Both the position numbers and the translations under genes were made by a program. A stretch of DNA of 64,000 nucleotides, from contig NZ_JH976435.1 of the NCBI RefSeq assembly GCF_000306965.1, positions 524,016-588,015 of the forward strand, written 5' to 3'. Positions 44,977-54,469 of the stretch are shown in pieces. Within the stretch, counting starts at the first letter, position 1; each line of letters opens with the position of its first letter. The DNA comes from Amphibacillus jilinensis Y1. Its GTDB lineage: Bacteria; Bacillota; Bacilli; Bacillales; Amphibacillaceae. Under the pieces are notes generated by a model. The model ran no database searches, had not been told where the DNA came from, and saw only the letters and a program-made list of their open reading frames with translations.

Positions 44977-46263
44977 TTAGGTTATTTTTTTTAAGTCTTC
45001 AAAAAAACGAGGATATGATACGTTAATTGCTTCTGCGTCTATTAATGTAATGTTACCTTCACAGATGAGTGAGGCAATAACAATCATCATTCCGATTCTA
45101 TGGTCACCGTATGAATTGAGTTGTGTTCCCTTTAAAGACGCGCCACCTTCAATAATCATCCCATCATTTGTGGGCTTAACATTAGCACCCAAAGCGGTTA
45201 ATGTTTGAACAACACTGTCGATTCGGTCTGTTTCTTTATATCTTAGTTCTTCTGCATCTCGAATAATTGTTTTTCCTTTTGCTTGCGTAGCAAGTAGTGC
45301 GATAATTGGCAACTCATCAATCATTCTTGGTATGATATCACCACTTATATCAGCACCGTGAATCTGAGAGTGTTTGATCGTTATTGAACCGATAACTTCA
45401 CCGCCAACATGTGCTGTCTCTTTAATTTCAATGTTAACGTTCATGGCCGCTAATGCATCTAATATGCCCGTTCGCGTGTGGTTTAAGCCAACCTCTTTAA
45501 TGGTTATTTCACTGTTAGGGACAAGTAAAGCCGCAACGATGAAAAAAGCAGCTGATGAAATATCACCGGGTACTTGAATCTTAGCTGCTGTTAATTGTTG
45601 CTTACCAACTAATGTTATTTCATTACCATTCACTCTGATATTGCCACCGAATGCAGTCAACATATTTTCTGTGTGATCACGTGTCTTGGTTGATTCAATA
45701 ATGGTTGTCTTTCCTTCCGCCAATAGACCTGCTAATAGAACCCCTGATTTCACTTGCGCACTTTTTACTTGTGGTCGAAATGTGATGCCTTTTAGCGATT
45801 GACCCCGGACAGCCATTGGGAGGTATTTTCCCATTTCACGACCATCTAGTTTAGCTCCCATTTGTTCTAATGGCTTAGCAATTCGATCCATTGGGCGTTT
45901 AGTTAGAGATTGATCACCATATAAAGTCGTGTGAAAAGGCAAACCTGCGAGTACACCTAATAGTAATCGAGCTGTTGTTCCTGAATTACCTAGGTTTATG
46001 GGTAATAAAGGTTCAGTCAGACCATCAATACCCTTACTTCTAATTGTTACCTTTTGGTGCTGTTGTTCTATATCAACACCCATTAACTGAAAAGCTTTAA
46101 TGGTTGCTAAGCAATCTTCACCGTCAAGAAAATTTGTAATGATTGTTGTACCTTTAGCTAAAGAGCCGAATATGATAGCTCGGTGAGAAATAGATTTATC
46201 ACCAGGTACAGCCAATTCCCCACTTAAAGGCGAATGTATTGGTTCTAATGTTAATGGTTTCAA
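44977..46263 (-). CDS. aroA: 3-phosphoshikimate 1-carboxyvinyltransferase (EPSP synthase)
   Basis: Sixth shikimate-pathway step, the glyphosate target (called aroE in B. subtilis). The 428-residue protein (same length as the B. subtilis enzyme) shows 'VPGDKSISHRAIIFGSLAKG', 'LNLGNSGTTARLLLG' type PEP-site motif (LGNSGTTARL), 'GDQSLTKRPMDRI', 'KSAQVKSGVLLAGL' and 'RYKETDRI'. The start is TTG at 46261-46263, after aagggaggg; it overlaps no gene and is 13 bases from tyrA. Last gene of the aroC-B-H-hisC-tyrA-aroA operon. Confidence 0.96.
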   Translation of the reverse strand: MKPLTLEPIHSPLSGELAVPGDKSISHRAIIFGSLAKGTTIITNFLDGEDCLATIKAFQLMGVDIEQQHQKVTIRSKGIDGLTEPLLPINLGNSGTTARLLLGVLAGLPFHTTLYGDQSLTKRPMDRIAKPLEQMGAKLDGREMGKYLPMAVRGQSLKGITFRPQVKSAQVKSGVLLAGLLAEGKTTIIESTKTRDHTENMLTAFGGNIRVNGNEITLVGKQQLTAAKIQVPGDISSAAFFIVAALLVPNSEITIKEVGLNHTRTGILDALAAMNVNIEIKETAHVGGEVIGSITIKHSQIHGADISGDIIPRMIDELPIIALLATQAKGKTIIRDAEELRYKETDRIDSVVQTLTALGANVKPTNDGMIIEGGASLKGTQLNSYGDHRIGMMIVIASLICEGNITLIDAEAINVSYPRFFEDLKKIT

Positions 46264-46276
46264 TGCAATCCCTCCC

Positions 46277-47377
46277 TTAATCTTGTAACATTGTTTCATA
46301 ACCATTTCTAATCAGTAAGCGATGACTATTTATTTGGTCTTCTTTTGTTACAAAGCTTAATCTTAGAACACCTGTGATGCCTTCTCTAATTTCCAAAATT
46401 TCAATGTTTTTTATACTGATCTCCTGCTCAGCTAATAATGAGACGACTTTTAGTAAAGCGCCGGGTTGATCAAATATATCAACATACAAATCATAAAATC
46501 CAGGTAAGGCTCCTTTTTTTAAATGATCCAAGCCATCTCGATATTCACGGGCTTGTTCTAAATAATGATACATTGATACTTTGTCATTGCGATCTAAAAG
46601 TTCTTTTAAATCTGTCATTTCATTAATCCAGTCTACTAGCAATGCAGACAGGATGCTTTTATTTTGAAAAAAAATATCTTGCCACATGGTCGGATTACTA
46701 GAAGCAATTCTAGTAATGTCACGAAAACCTCCTGCTGCAAGGGTTGGTATTTTATCATGTTTATTTTGCCAACGTTTGGCTTGATGAACAAGAGATGATG
46801 CGATTAGATGAGGAAAATGTGAGATTACACTTGTCATTTCATCATGCTCTTTTGCATCTAAATGTAAAAATTTCGAACGTGTAGCTGTTAAAAGGCCCTT
46901 TAGTACCTTAATTGCTTCTGTATCCGCCTTTTGAGTAGGTGTGACAATATAGATTGCATTTTCAAAAAGGTGGGCTTTAGCGGCTTCGATCCCTTTTTTA
47001 TGTGATCCTGCCATTGGATGCCCACCAATAAATGTGACAAAGGGATTATCTATTAATTCAGCTGTTTGCATCACATTTCCTTTGACAGAAGCAACATCAG
47101 TAATAATAACCGGTTTAGTGAAGTGCAAGTCCTTTATCACCTTTAATAAATCGATTGTTTTTGTAACAGGAGCAGCTAGTATACAGAAATCGACAGTCGT
47201 CACTGCTTCTTCGAATGAAGTTGCAACTTCGTCAATGATTGCTTGATTCAAAGCATATTTTAGGGTTTTTTTATTCACATCATAACCGATGATGTGGTGA
47301 TTACCTTGTTCACGAATTGTTAAAGCAAGAGACCCTCCTATTAGCCCCAGTCCTGCTACCAAAATTTTCTTAGTCAA
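46277..47377 (-). CDS. tyrA: Prephenate dehydrogenase with ACT domain
   Basis: NAD-dependent oxidative decarboxylation of prephenate toward tyrosine. The 366-residue protein has the Rossmann motif GLGLIGGSLAL (9-19), 'GGHPMAGSHKKGIEAA' with the conserved His, 'SHFPHLIASSLV' and 'AAGGFRDITRIASSNPTMW', followed by a C-terminal ACT domain (about 290-366) likely to sense tyrosine. Start TTG (47375-47377), with a ggagttg site upstream. Two bases after hisC stop, tightly coupled. Confidence 0.95.
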   Translation of the reverse strand: MTKKILVAGLGLIGGSLALTIREQGNHHIIGYDVNKKTLKYALNQAIIDEVATSFEEAVTTVDFCILAAPVTKTIDLLKVIKDLHFTKPVIITDVASVKGNVMQTAELIDNPFVTFIGGHPMAGSHKKGIEAAKAHLFENAIYIVTPTQKADTEAIKVLKGLLTATRSKFLHLDAKEHDEMTSVISHFPHLIASSLVHQAKRWQNKHDKIPTLAAGGFRDITRIASSNPTMWQDIFFQNKSILSALLVDWINEMTDLKELLDRNDKVSMYHYLEQAREYRDGLDHLKKGALPGFYDLYVDIFDQPGALLKVVSLLAEQEISIKNIEILEIREGITGVLRLSFVTKEDQINSHRLLIRNGYETMLQD

Positions 47378-47379
47378 AC

Positions 47380-48480
47380 TTATTCAACTCCTACATGTGT
47401 ATCCAAAAAACTTTTTATTTCAGTTTGTAACACTTTCATATCGTCTTCTGTTCCAATGGTAATACGTACAGCATTAGGATGTCCCAGTGCTTCACCTGAT
47501 CGGACAATAAAACCTCTTGTCAATAAATACTCAAATAATCTATCACCTGAACACGGAAGCTTAACGAATATAAAATTTGTTTCTGAGTCATAATATTCCA
47601 AACCGATCTCATCAAAAAAATTCATCATCATAATCTTGCTTTTTGTGGTTTCTTTTAATGATTGTTTAAGAAAATCTTTATCTTGATAAGCTATGGCAGC
47701 TGCTTTCTGAGCAATTTGGGTAACGTTAAAAGGACCTCTAGCTATATTAAGCACTTCGCTAATAGCTAGGTTTGCAATACCGTATCCAACACGTAAACTT
47801 GCTAGACCAAAAGCTTTTGAAAAAGTTCTTAATATGATTAGATTAGGGTATTGATCCAATAAACTTAATGTGTCTGGAGCTTCAGGTGATGTGATGTATT
47901 CAAAATAAGCTTCATCAACCACTACTAATACATCGGATCGACATTGATCAAAAAAACTTTTTAATGATTGATCGTTAATTAAACAACCAGTAGGATTATT
48001 AGGTGAGCAGAGCCATACAATCCTAGTATGCGAATCAATAGTATCCAACATTCCTTGAAGGTCATGATAACCGTTAATTACGGGAATTTCTTTCACCTCT
48101 GCTCCTTGGATAAGCGCATTATGCTTGTATTGTGAAAAGCTTGGCGTTGCCATTATCGTGTTCGTTCCCGGTTCTAGATAAACTTGACAAATCATTGTAA
48201 TGATCTCGTCTGACCCGCAACCAAACACAAGCTGATCTGGATCAACTGATAGGTCTTGACTTATCAATTGTCTTAATTCTGTTGCATAGCCATCTGGATA
48301 GATTTCGAAATGATTAGCAAATGTTTTAATGGTCTGATCTACCTGCTTTGAATAACCGAATGGGTTTTCATTAGAGGCTAATTTAACGATTTTATTTAAT
48401 CCATAAGCTTTTTTAACATCTTCTATTTGTTTACCTGGTTTGTATGGTGACATCGATTCAAAGACTTTCTTTGCTTTCAA
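47380..48480 (-). CDS. hisC: Histidinol-phosphate / aromatic aminotransferase
   Basis: PLP aminotransferase that in bacilli serves both histidine synthesis and the last step of Tyr/Phe synthesis. The 366-residue protein shows 'KLASNENPFGYSKQV', 'GCGSDEIITMIC', 'CSPNNPTGCLI', 'VVDEAYFEY', the PLP Lys in 'RTFSKAFGLASLRVGY' and 'RSGEALGHPNAVRITIGT'. Start TTG (48478-48480), eight bases after gaggggg. In B. subtilis the trp operon lies between aroH and hisC; here only 16 bases separate them, so hisC is retained for the aromatic branch. Confidence 0.93.
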   Translation of the reverse strand: MKAKKVFESMSPYKPGKQIEDVKKAYGLNKIVKLASNENPFGYSKQVDQTIKTFANHFEIYPDGYATELRQLISQDLSVDPDQLVFGCGSDEIITMICQVYLEPGTNTIMATPSFSQYKHNALIQGAEVKEIPVINGYHDLQGMLDTIDSHTRIVWLCSPNNPTGCLINDQSLKSFFDQCRSDVLVVVDEAYFEYITSPEAPDTLSLLDQYPNLIILRTFSKAFGLASLRVGYGIANLAISEVLNIARGPFNVTQIAQKAAAIAYQDKDFLKQSLKETTKSKIMMMNFFDEIGLEYYDSETNFIFVKLPCSGDRLFEYLLTRGFIVRSGEALGHPNAVRITIGTEDDMKVLQTEIKSFLDTHVGVE

Positions 48481-48496
48481 AATATGTTCCCCCTCA

Positions 48497-48859
48497 TTAT
48501 TTCAATAAATCTGGTCTAAGCTTTTTTGCTTGGTGTTGATATACATGTATAATTTCTTCTTGCTTAAGTGATGTGTTGATCGTCATCATTATACGAATAC
48601 AATACGGTAGACCATTTGGTACATCAATTTCTTGCATACACATCACAGGTACATACTCCCACCCACTAAGTTCTCTTATCGGTTTAGCAGGAAATGCGGC
48701 ATTTAAATCTTGTGTTACTGATACGAATACAGATGCAACATCATCTGCGCTAATATTATTTTCTTTGATCATTGCTTGCGTTAATTCTCGTGTATGGCTA
48801 ATGATCTCAGATTCATTATTGGAGGAAACAGTTGTTGCGCCTCGAACACCTCTAATCAA
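48497..48859 (-). CDS. aroH: Chorismate mutase (AroH class)
   Basis: Rearranges chorismate to prephenate. A 120-residue monofunctional AroH-type trimeric enzyme: 'IRGVRGATTVSSNNESEIIS' (active-site Arg7), 'DVASVFVSVTQDLNAAFPAK', and 'CMQEIDVPNGLPYCIRIMM' (active-site Glu and Arg). Start TTG (48857-48859), overlapping the aroB stop by four bases, ribosome site gggag. Part of aroC-aroB-aroH. Confidence 0.95.
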   Translation of the reverse strand: MIRGVRGATTVSSNNESEIISHTRELTQAMIKENNISADDVASVFVSVTQDLNAAFPAKPIRELSGWEYVPVMCMQEIDVPNGLPYCIRIMMTINTSLKQEEIIHVYQHQAKKLRPDLLK

Positions 48860-49938
48860 TTGTTCATCAGCTCCCTTAAAAAGTCTTCAAGCCAAATCGT
48901 TATATTTTGGTCATCAATTTTTTCAATAGAAGGTTGACCTAACCCCTTTAATAAGATCATTTGAATACTTTGTTTCTTAGCTTTCTTGTCTTTTTTCATT
49001 CTTGAAATGAGTCGAGAAACAGATAGCTTAGGTAATGTTAATGGATAGTGATTTCGTGTTAGCCAGTGCAATACTTCGTTATAGGGCAAGCTAACCTTAT
49101 AATAATGTTCACTTACTCGAATAGCAAATAACATACCAATCGCTACCGCTTCACCGTGAGTAAGGGTTCCATAGCCTAATTCCGATTCTAAAGCATGGCC
49201 TAGCGTATGACCAAAGTTTAAAAATTGTCTCACATTTGATTCGCGCTCATCTTGCTCAACAATCTTTGCTTTAACCGTAATCCCTTTTAAAAGATCTTTC
49301 ATTAACTGTTCTTCACTTAAATGTTCATTTAAATGTGCATTCTTAATATCTTGCCAAAATGGATCGTTATGAATAATACTATGCTTAGCAATTTCTGCAT
49401 AACCAGAACGAACTTCCGTCTGCGGAATCGTATGTAGTGTTTCAACATCATAAACAACAGCTTGTGGGGGATAAAAGCTTCCAATTAAATTCTTACCTTC
49501 TGGATGGTTGATGGCTACTTTTCCTCCGACACTACTATCATGAGCTAAGATCGTGGTTGGCATCTGAACAAAGTCTATTCCACGCATAAATGTAGCTGCT
49601 ACAAAACCAGCTAAGTCGCCAATCATGCCACCGCCTAAAGCTATAATAAGCCCATGACGATCTAAACCAGATTGAATGGCTTCTGTCATAATATCAAAAT
49701 AAAATCGAATGCTTTTTGAACCTTCCCCAGCAGGTACAATGGTGTAACCAACCTTTTGCTCATCACCATTGAGGCTTTGAATAACATCATTTAAATAAAG
49801 TGTTTCAACATTGCTATCTGTGATAATAAATATACTACTATACGCTTTATTTAAGTAACGATTAACTTGATGCCTAAGCCCTGTTCCAACAAAAACCTGA
49901 TAACTATTTGTACTTGTTTGAACCGATATACTCTCCAT
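48856..49938 (-). CDS. aroB: 3-dehydroquinate synthase
   Basis: Second shikimate-pathway step, cyclising DAHP. The 360-residue NAD- and metal-dependent enzyme has 'GEGSKSI', 'ALGGGMIGDLAGFVAATFMR', 'TTILAHDSSVGGKVAINHPE', 'KNLIGSFYPPQ', 'EIAKHSII' and 'NFGHTLGHALE' (metal-binding His residues). The ATG at 49936-49938 follows aaggtg and overlaps the aroC stop by one base. Middle gene of aroC-aroB-aroH. Confidence 0.96.
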   Translation of the reverse strand: MESISVQTSTNSYQVFVGTGLRHQVNRYLNKAYSSIFIITDSNVETLYLNDVIQSLNGDEQKVGYTIVPAGEGSKSIRFYFDIMTEAIQSGLDRHGLIIALGGGMIGDLAGFVAATFMRGIDFVQMPTTILAHDSSVGGKVAINHPEGKNLIGSFYPPQAVVYDVETLHTIPQTEVRSGYAEIAKHSIIHNDPFWQDIKNAHLNEHLSEEQLMKDLLKGITVKAKIVEQDERESNVRQFLNFGHTLGHALESELGYGTLTHGEAVAIGMLFAIRVSEHYYKVSLPYNEVLHWLTRNHYPLTLPKLSVSRLISRMKKDKKAKKQSIQMILLKGLGQPSIEKIDDQNITIWLEDFLRELMNN

Positions 49939-51104
49939 TAAAAACACCTTACTTCTTCTCGGTATTGCTCGATAGATGCTTTTAATTTAGGGAATTGATC
50001 ATGCGGGAATTGTTCTAATAAAGCATTGGCAATTTCAAAAGCGACAACGTGTTCCATAACAACGGCTGCAGCAGGAACGGCACATGAATCTGAACGCTCA
50101 ATACTCGCATTAAACACTTCTTTCGATTCAATATCCACACTTTGTAAAGGCTTGTATAGTGTAGGAATTGGCTTCATCACACCTTTAACGACAATAGGCA
50201 TACCTGAAGTCATTCCGCCTTCAAATCCACCTAAATGATTAGTCCGTCGCTTAAACCCTTGTTGTTCTGACCAAATAATCTCATCATGAACTTCACTACC
50301 ATTACGACGAGCCGCTTCAAAGCCAATACCAAATTCTACTCCTTTAAAAGCATTAATGCTCTGGACAGCAAAGGCAATTCGAGCATCTAATTTACGATCG
50401 TAATGAACATAAGAGCCGATACCTGGAGGCATCCCTTCAATGTAAACTTGGCAAACACCACCAATAGAATCACCTTCTTTTTTGGCTTGATCAATGGCAT
50501 CCATCATTTTCTGGCCAGCCTCGCTATCGAGTGCCCGAACTGGCGATTCTTCAGAAATTTTTATTTTATCTTGAATCGTCAAATTTTCAGGTTCATTCGC
50601 TTTAATGCCCGCAATTTCAGTGACATAACCGATAATGTTAATATCTAAATGTTTTAATAATGTCTTAGCAACTGCACCCGCTGCAACTCTTGCTGCAGTT
50701 TCTCGAGCTGAAGAGCGTTCTAATATATTACGCATATCGCGGTGACCATATTTAATCGCCCCATTTAAATCTGCATGTCCTGGCCTTGGTCGTGTAACCG
50801 TTCGTCTTATTTCTTTATCAAGATCTATGGGGTCTTCTCCCATAATATCTTGCCAATGTTTAAAATCATCATTTTTAACTATCATTGCAATAGGTGAACC
50901 CAATGTATATCCATGGCGTACACCGCCAGCAATGTCCACTAAGTCCTTTTCAATTTGCATCCTTTTACCACGTCCATGTCCTTTTTGTCGACGCAACAAC
51001 GATTCATTAATATCATTAGTGGTTAAAGGCATTAAAGCAGGTACACCTTCTACGATGGTTGTTAATTGTTTACCGTGTGATTCTCCAGCCGTTAAATAGC
51101 GCAT
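49938..51104 (-). CDS. aroC: Chorismate synthase
   Basis: Last common aromatic step, FMN-dependent elimination of EPSP to chorismate (aroF in B. subtilis). The 388-residue protein has the three signatures '[17 protein letters not shown]' (8-24), '[20 protein letters not shown]' and '[17 protein letters not shown]'. ATG start with an agggggaa ribosome site. First gene of the operon that runs through aroB, aroH, hisC, tyrA and aroA; cheR precedes it but is separated by 330 bases with a RepA copy. Confidence 0.97.
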   Translation of the reverse strand: MRYLTAGESHGKQLTTIVEGVPALMPLTTNDINESLLRRQKGHGRGKRMQIEKDLVDIAGGVRHGYTLGSPIAMIVKNDDFKHWQDIMGEDPIDLDKEIRRTVTRPRPGHADLNGAIKYGHRDMRNILERSSARETAARVAAGAVAKTLLKHLDINIIGYVTEIAGIKANEPENLTIQDKIKISEESPVRALDSEAGQKMMDAIDQAKKEGDSIGGVCQVYIEGMPPGIGSYVHYDRKLDARIAFAVQSINAFKGVEFGIGFEAARRNGSEVHDEIIWSEQQGFKRRTNHLGGFEGGMTSGMPIVVKGVMKPIPTLYKPLQSVDIESKEVFNASIERSDSCAVPAAAVVMEHVVAFEIANALLEQFPHDQFPKLKASIEQYREEVRCF

Positions 51105-51280
51105 ATCGCTTCCCCCTGATTAGTTAAGTTTTTAATAAATATAACACAACTAGCCGTTTCTGTGGACACCTAATAGATAGATTATTCTTTTTTTTCAAAC
51201 TTTTCTTTAATGTTTTCTTTTTCTTAAGTATGTATGAGTAAAAAAGAAACGTCCATGCCCTATGTTCATGTACGTCTCTT

Positions 51281-51436
51281 TTATTACAGATAACCGTCGG
51301 TAAAACACCCATCTCAAAATAGAAAAAAGAGATCCATCTATTTAGATGGGTGTTAACGGACGCATGTCCTAATCCACTGAGCTAACAATCAGTGGGTGAA
51401 GAACGAAAACGCCCACGGATTGAAGGTTCGCTTTAT
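51281..51436 (+). repeat. RepA element, best-preserved copy
   Basis: Two hairpins. Left: ccgtcggtaaaacaccc... (51294-51323) with the complementary tctatttagatgggtgttaa (51337-51356) plus cggacg. Right: caatcagtgggtg (51386-51398) with cgcccacggattg (51410-51422). Between them is 'catgtcctaatccactgagctaac', which can pair alternatively (ccactga / tcagtgg). Ends: ttattacagataaccg and gaaggttcgctttat. It fills the gap right up to the cheR stop at 51438. The other 70 bases of the aroC-cheR gap hold nothing recognised. Confidence 0.8.
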
Positions 51437-51437
51437 G

Positions 51438-52241
<804 letters not shown>

Positions 52242-52274
52242 CTACAACTTATATATCGGTGAATATGTATATAA

Positions 52275-53258
52275 TTAAACGATCTGCGAATTATTTTTTT
52301 TTCTGAGATAGGCAACCATTTGCATTAATAGTTGCTTTTCAGGTTGATTAGGCAATTGTTTTAAACGTTCGACAGCTTTATCTAAGTACCAATGACTGAA
52401 TACGAGAGCTTCATTAACAGCATTTGTTTGTTTAATTCGATTAACGACATCATTAGAAATATCAGATGATTTTGACTGTCCTTGTTTAAAAAAGTATTGG
52501 ACATGATCATAAACCTTTTTATCCCTCATGGCAAGTAATGTTGGCAAAGTCAGGTAGCCTTCGATTAAATCTTGCCCTTGTGGTTTTCCAGTCTGTTCTT
52601 GAGTATCAGTGAAATCACTAATATCATCAGTAATTTGATAAGCCATTCCTAGGAAATAACCGAACCAATACAAGTTATTATTGACAGTTTTGGGTGACTG
52701 AGCTGCTATTGCCCCTATTTGACAGCAAGTTGCAATGAGTCTGGCTGTCTTATCACGTATTTTACGTAAATAGTTTTTTAACGATATATCGATGATATAA
52801 CGTTTGTGCAATTGATTCAATTCTCCAATGGATAACTGTGTAACCGTACTAGCTAGTAGTTGATGTATTTGCATTACTTCTATATCTGCTGTTAACTCGA
52901 GGGCTAATGCAAATAAATAATCGCCTGTATAGGTAGCGAATAATTTGCTATATTGAAAATGTACAGTGGATCTACTCCTTCTAATCACAGCATGATCAAT
53001 AATATCATCATGAATTAAACTAGCCATATGAATCAATTCTAAAATAGTCGCTAATTTATATGTTTCTACTGCCTTTCGTTCACCGAAATAACTTGCAGTT
53101 AAACATAGTAAGGGGCGAATTCTTTTGCCACCAGCTTCTAATAAATCGAGAGAGACATCCTTTATTAGATGATCACTTTCGGATAAAGCGTCGTGCAACT
53201 GTTTGTTGACGCAATCTACATCCATCTGCAAATATGAATATTGTTTAGGTAAATGCAT
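52275..53258 (-). CDS. hepT: Heptaprenyl diphosphate synthase, catalytic component II
   Basis: Catalytic subunit of the heterodimeric C35 prenyl synthase. The 327-residue trans-prenyltransferase has the first Asp-rich motif DDIID (84-88), 'GGKRIRPLLCL' (43-53), 'YTGDYLFALALE', and the second Asp-rich motif DDISD near 215 within 'GMAYQITDDISDFTDTQEQT'. Active-site motifs are complete. ATG start four bases after hepS stop, so the menG (ubiE) gene usual between hepS and hepT is missing. In other bacilli the product feeds menaquinone-7. Confidence 0.9.
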   Translation of the reverse strand: MHLPKQYSYLQMDVDCVNKQLHDALSESDHLIKDVSLDLLEAGGKRIRPLLCLTASYFGERKAVETYKLATILELIHMASLIHDDIIDHAVIRRSRSTVHFQYSKLFATYTGDYLFALALELTADIEVMQIHQLLASTVTQLSIGELNQLHKRYIIDISLKNYLRKIRDKTARLIATCCQIGAIAAQSPKTVNNNLYWFGYFLGMAYQITDDISDFTDTQEQTGKPQGQDLIEGYLTLPTLLAMRDKKVYDHVQYFFKQGQSKSSDISNDVVNRIKQTNAVNEALVFSHWYLDKAVERLKQLPNQPEKQLLMQMVAYLRKKNNSQIV

Positions 53259-53262
53259 ATCA

Positions 53263-54036
53263 TCATCCCATACTCAAATCTATAATTTCTCTAATATCAA
53301 TTGCGTCCCTCACGTTGTTTTTAACTGACACACCGTAAAAACGCATTAATGATACTTGAATTGGTGCAATAAGTCCCTTTAAGGCATCTGGTATCTTAAT
53401 AACGAGCATATCCTTGTCTGACGTTGTTTTTCTTAAATGCTCTTGAATACGTTTGTGATATAAAGAAAGAGACTGATCAGTGCTATTATTAATTGATGTT
53501 TCTACTTTTTCGGAGGTTAAAGAAAGATGTAATGCTAGCGTTTCAATAAATGTCTCTAAAAAAGTCAAGTTGAAAAATTTTATTAAACAATAGACCAATG
53601 CCATATCAATTTCAATCCTTTTGCTTAACAATGTAATGACATCTTGACACGGATTATTTAACACAGCTAGATGAGCTTTCGTGGTATTAGTATCTTTAAT
53701 TGCTTTGGCTAACGTTTTTAGTAGCTTAATTTCTTGATGATCCGCAAGTAGTTTATAATGTTGACTACTTAAAAGATCGCCATGCAAAATTAATTTAGAA
53801 TTGTTTTCTAGATTTTGATTCGAGACACGATCGTGAATGTCAAGGGATAGCTGTAAAAGAGCTACGGCTGCTATGCAATCTATTTTTTTAGTTTGTCCCC
53901 AATTGGATTGTCCGATTAGTTGAATAAAAATAGATAACCTTGGATTGGATCTCCAATAATTTTCATCTACAATAACCGTATTCTTTTGATTGGTGAGTTG
54001 TTTTAATTTATCAATAACCAGATCTTTTAGTTCCAC
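53263..54036 (-). CDS. hepS: Heptaprenyl diphosphate synthase, component I
   Basis: Regulatory, non-catalytic subunit that partners HepT and sets C35 chain length. The 257-residue helical protein carries the family block 'LLQLSLDIHDRVSNQ' and 'ILHGDLLSSQHYKLLA' (near 65-100) and 'NSTDQSLSLYHKRIQEHLRK'. It is poorly conserved overall, as usual for HepS. The start is uncertain: GTG at 54034-54036 lies 11 bases after ggagg (chosen); the ATG at 54054 overlaps that site and has none of its own. Between mtrB and hepT, the conserved order. Confidence 0.8.
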   Translation of the reverse strand: MELKDLVIDKLKQLTNQKNTVIVDENYWRSNPRLSIFIQLIGQSNWGQTKKIDCIAAVALLQLSLDIHDRVSNQNLENNSKLILHGDLLSSQHYKLLADHQEIKLLKTLAKAIKDTNTTKAHLAVLNNPCQDVITLLSKRIEIDMALVYCLIKFFNLTFLETFIETLALHLSLTSEKVETSINNSTDQSLSLYHKRIQEHLRKTTSDKDMLVIKIPDALKGLIAPIQVSLMRFYGVSVKNNVRDAIDIREIIDLSMG

Positions 54037-54112
54037 AATGGCAATTTCCTCCATATTGATGGTATACTAACAGTTATTATGGACAACTTTGACTGCTTTT
54101 ATACTTCTTGTA

Positions 54113-54322
54113 TTAATCTGTATTCATCTCTCCATATCGAGATTGCACCTTTGCTTCACCTTTAATTTTTATAGCTGAAGTATGAGCAGTAAACTGAACG
54201 ACAAGCAACTCGCCTTTATCTAGTTTTTCAGCATGATGAAATTTTGTAGCTTCACCTCTAGTTAGACCTATCACTTGAACACCATCTTCTAAAGCTTTAA
54301 TAATAAAAAAATCAGATTCCAT
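54113..54322 (-). CDS. mtrB: TRAP, trp RNA-binding attenuation protein
   Basis: Eleven-mer RNA-binding protein that, with tryptophan bound, binds (G/U)AG repeats in trp leaders. The 69-residue protein is very close to B. subtilis MtrB: 'FFIIKALEDGVQVIGLTRG', 'TKFHHAEKLDKGELLVVQFT', 'HTSAIKIKGEA' (RNA-binding Lys/Lys/Arg region) and 'QSRYGEM'. The ATG at 54320-54322 follows aaaggtg. The trp operon is not in its usual downstream place, and folE (mtrA), normally cotranscribed upstream, is missing; a RepA remnant lies there. Confidence 0.95.
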   Translation of the reverse strand: MESDFFIIKALEDGVQVIGLTRGEATKFHHAEKLDKGELLVVQFTAHTSAIKIKGEAKVQSRYGEMNTD

Positions 54323-54367
54323 TTTTCTCACCTTTTAATTTTTTTTTACCTTTCAAAAAGGTATGTT

Positions 54368-54419
54368 TATTACAGATAACACCCGTAAAACGGTGCTGGT
54401 TGAAGGTTAGTTTTATGTA
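54368..54419 (+). repeat. RepA element, internally deleted remnant
   Basis: 'ttattacagataacacccgtaaaacgg' (left end) is joined directly to 'tggttgaaggttagttttat' (right end), with everything between lost. It sits at the expected folE position between hbs and mtrB. Confidence 0.6.
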
Positions 54420-54423
54420 TAAG

Positions 54424-54453
54424 AAAAAGGGTGCAATGACTGCACCCTTTTTT
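54424..54453 (-). terminator. Terminator of hbs
   Basis: Perfect 12-base stem aaaaagggtgca / tgcacccttttt with a five-base loop, 17 bases after the hbs stop. T or A runs on both sides make it bidirectional in principle. Confidence 0.88.
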
Positions 54454-54469
54454 TGCCCTATGTAAAACA

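Noticed and set aside
51124-51312. Small minus-strand frame between cheR and aroC
   Set aside because: Low-complexity Lys/Phe/Thr sequence partly over the RepA left end; no ribosome site.
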